Positions 15,189 to 15,613 of a stretch of 15,613 nt of DNA are shown piece by piece (the first letter of the stretch is position 1; each line of letters begins with the position of its first letter). This DNA comes from Hyphomicrobiales bacterium (GTDB lineage Bacteria; Pseudomonadota; Alphaproteobacteria; Rhizobiales; Beijerinckiaceae): positions 1 to 15,613 of the forward strand of contig JAQGKM010000023.1 in assembly GCA_028290125.1 (NCBI GenBank), written 5' to 3'. The notes under the pieces were generated by a model. That model made no database searches and was not told the DNA's origin. It saw only the letters and a list, made by a program, of their open reading frames with translations. The position numbers were made by a program, and so were the translations under genes.

Positions 15189-15613
15189 CGCGTGACCGGC
15201 GCCGCGCCTCCCGCCTGCGATGATCGACGCGCGCCGTCGCGGCGCGGGCGGGGCGGCTCGGGCGCGGCTTCCGCGACCGGCGCGTCGGCGTCGGTCGGCT
15301 TCACCTTCGCGCCGTCCTTCAGCAGCATGAAGCCGCTGGTGACGATGCGCGCGCCATCCTGCACGCCGCTGCGCAGGATCGCGACCTTGTCGTCCTGCCG
15401 CAGGATGCCGACGGGCGTCACCGCGACGGTCATGTCGTCGCGCAGGACGTAGAGGAACGGGCCGTCGGGGCCACGCTGCACGGCGGCGGTCGGCACGGTG
15501 AGCGCCTGCCGGTTGATGTCGACCTCGATCCGGATATTCACGAACTGTCCCGGCCACAGCAACTTCTGCGCATTCGGGAAGACGGCGCGGATGCGCACTG
15601 TGCCGGTGGCGGG
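15185..15613 (-). CDS. mdtA: RND efflux periplasmic adaptor (membrane fusion protein), MdtA-like, C-terminal part
   Basis: Only the last 142 codons of this gene are in the window; the start lies beyond position 15613. The visible part opens PATGTVRIRAVFPN, a beta-barrel-domain hallmark of adaptors, then LLWPGQFVNIRIEV, LTVPTAAVQRGPDGPFLYVL and the membrane-proximal segment up to about KDGAKVKP. A low-complexity Ala/Pro/Arg tail of about 40 residues follows. Adaptors of this family are lipid- or helix-anchored in the inner membrane and link the RND pump to a TolC-type outer-membrane channel. The TGA overlaps the mdtB ATG by four bases. No outer-membrane channel gene or regulator is in the window; either could lie upstream. 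Confidence 0.9.
   Translation of the reverse strand, partial: PATGTVRIRAVFPNAQKLLWPGQFVNIRIEVDINRQALTVPTAAVQRGPDGPFLYVLRDDMTVAVTPVGILRQDDKVAILRSGVQDGARIVTSGFMLLKDGAKVKPTDADAPVAEAAPEPPRPRRDGARRSSQAGGAAPVTR

Noticed and set aside
12102..15452. Very long plus-strand open frame (1116 codons) opposite mdtB and the adaptor gene
   Set aside because: The translation is Arg/His/Asp/Gly-rich low-complexity sequence without domains, typical of the antisense of a GC-rich gene. The minus strand encodes clear RND proteins with all key motifs.
15189..15557. N-terminal extension of MdtB by 123 codons
   Set aside because: It overlaps the adaptor coding region in another frame and looks like shadow translation. 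The ATG at 15188 gives the standard RND N-terminus.
1..15613. CRISPR array, insertion sequence, toxin-antitoxin or defence system
   Set aside because: I saw no regularly spaced direct repeats, transposase, integrase, nuclease or small toxin-antitoxin pair on either strand.

Overview
The window is GC-rich and nearly gap-free, and looks like an alphaproteobacterial chromosome, most likely Hyphomicrobiales (Rhizobiales). This is inferred from the infA-maf-yacG-tRNA-Phe cluster, the Bug/TctC-type binding proteins, and a small membrane protein that resembles conserved hypotheticals I recall from that order. I cannot place it to genus.

Left part, plus strand (1-1468): a housekeeping cluster of infA (translation initiation factor IF-1), maf (nucleotide pyrophosphatase with an unusual N-terminal tail), yacG (zinc-binding gyrase inhibitor) and tRNA-Phe(GAA). 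The tRNA has its own near-consensus promoter with a GC-rich discriminator.

Middle part, minus strand (1544-7886): five closely spaced genes read right to left. They are an orphan Bug/TctC solute-binding protein, a fumarylacetoacetate-hydrolase (FAH) family enzyme, a large exported one-haem cytochrome c/beta-propeller protein, a second orphan Bug/TctC protein, and a D-2-hydroxyacid dehydrogenase. Gaps are 11-58 nt. No TctA/TctB membrane components and no regulator lie in the window. I read this as an uncharacterised carboxylate-capture and degradation module: periplasmic binding and redox chemistry, then cytoplasmic C-C bond hydrolysis and 2-oxoacid/2-hydroxyacid interconversion. The substrate is unknown. 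A perfect 9-bp hairpin with a C(UUCG)G loop on the transcript sits between the cytochrome gene and the second binding-protein gene. It may set differential expression. The module begins right after the tRNA gene, a common integration site, but I found no second copy of the tRNA end or any integrase here.

Next come a hexapeptide-repeat acetyltransferase of the LacA/Maa/NodL type (8070-8639, minus) and, divergently, a 72-residue single-helix protein (8797-9015, plus).

Right part, minus strand (9019-15613): an RND efflux operon of the MdtABC type. The adaptor gene (5' end cut by the window edge), mdtB and mdtC are joined by 4-nt ATGA stop/start overlaps. Both pump subunits keep the paired Asp and the Lys of the proton relay.

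The strongest candidate for something undescribed is the five-gene middle module. The rest is conventional apart from small regulatory details. No gene-free stretch exceeds 300 bases. The longest are 7887-8069 and 8640-8796.
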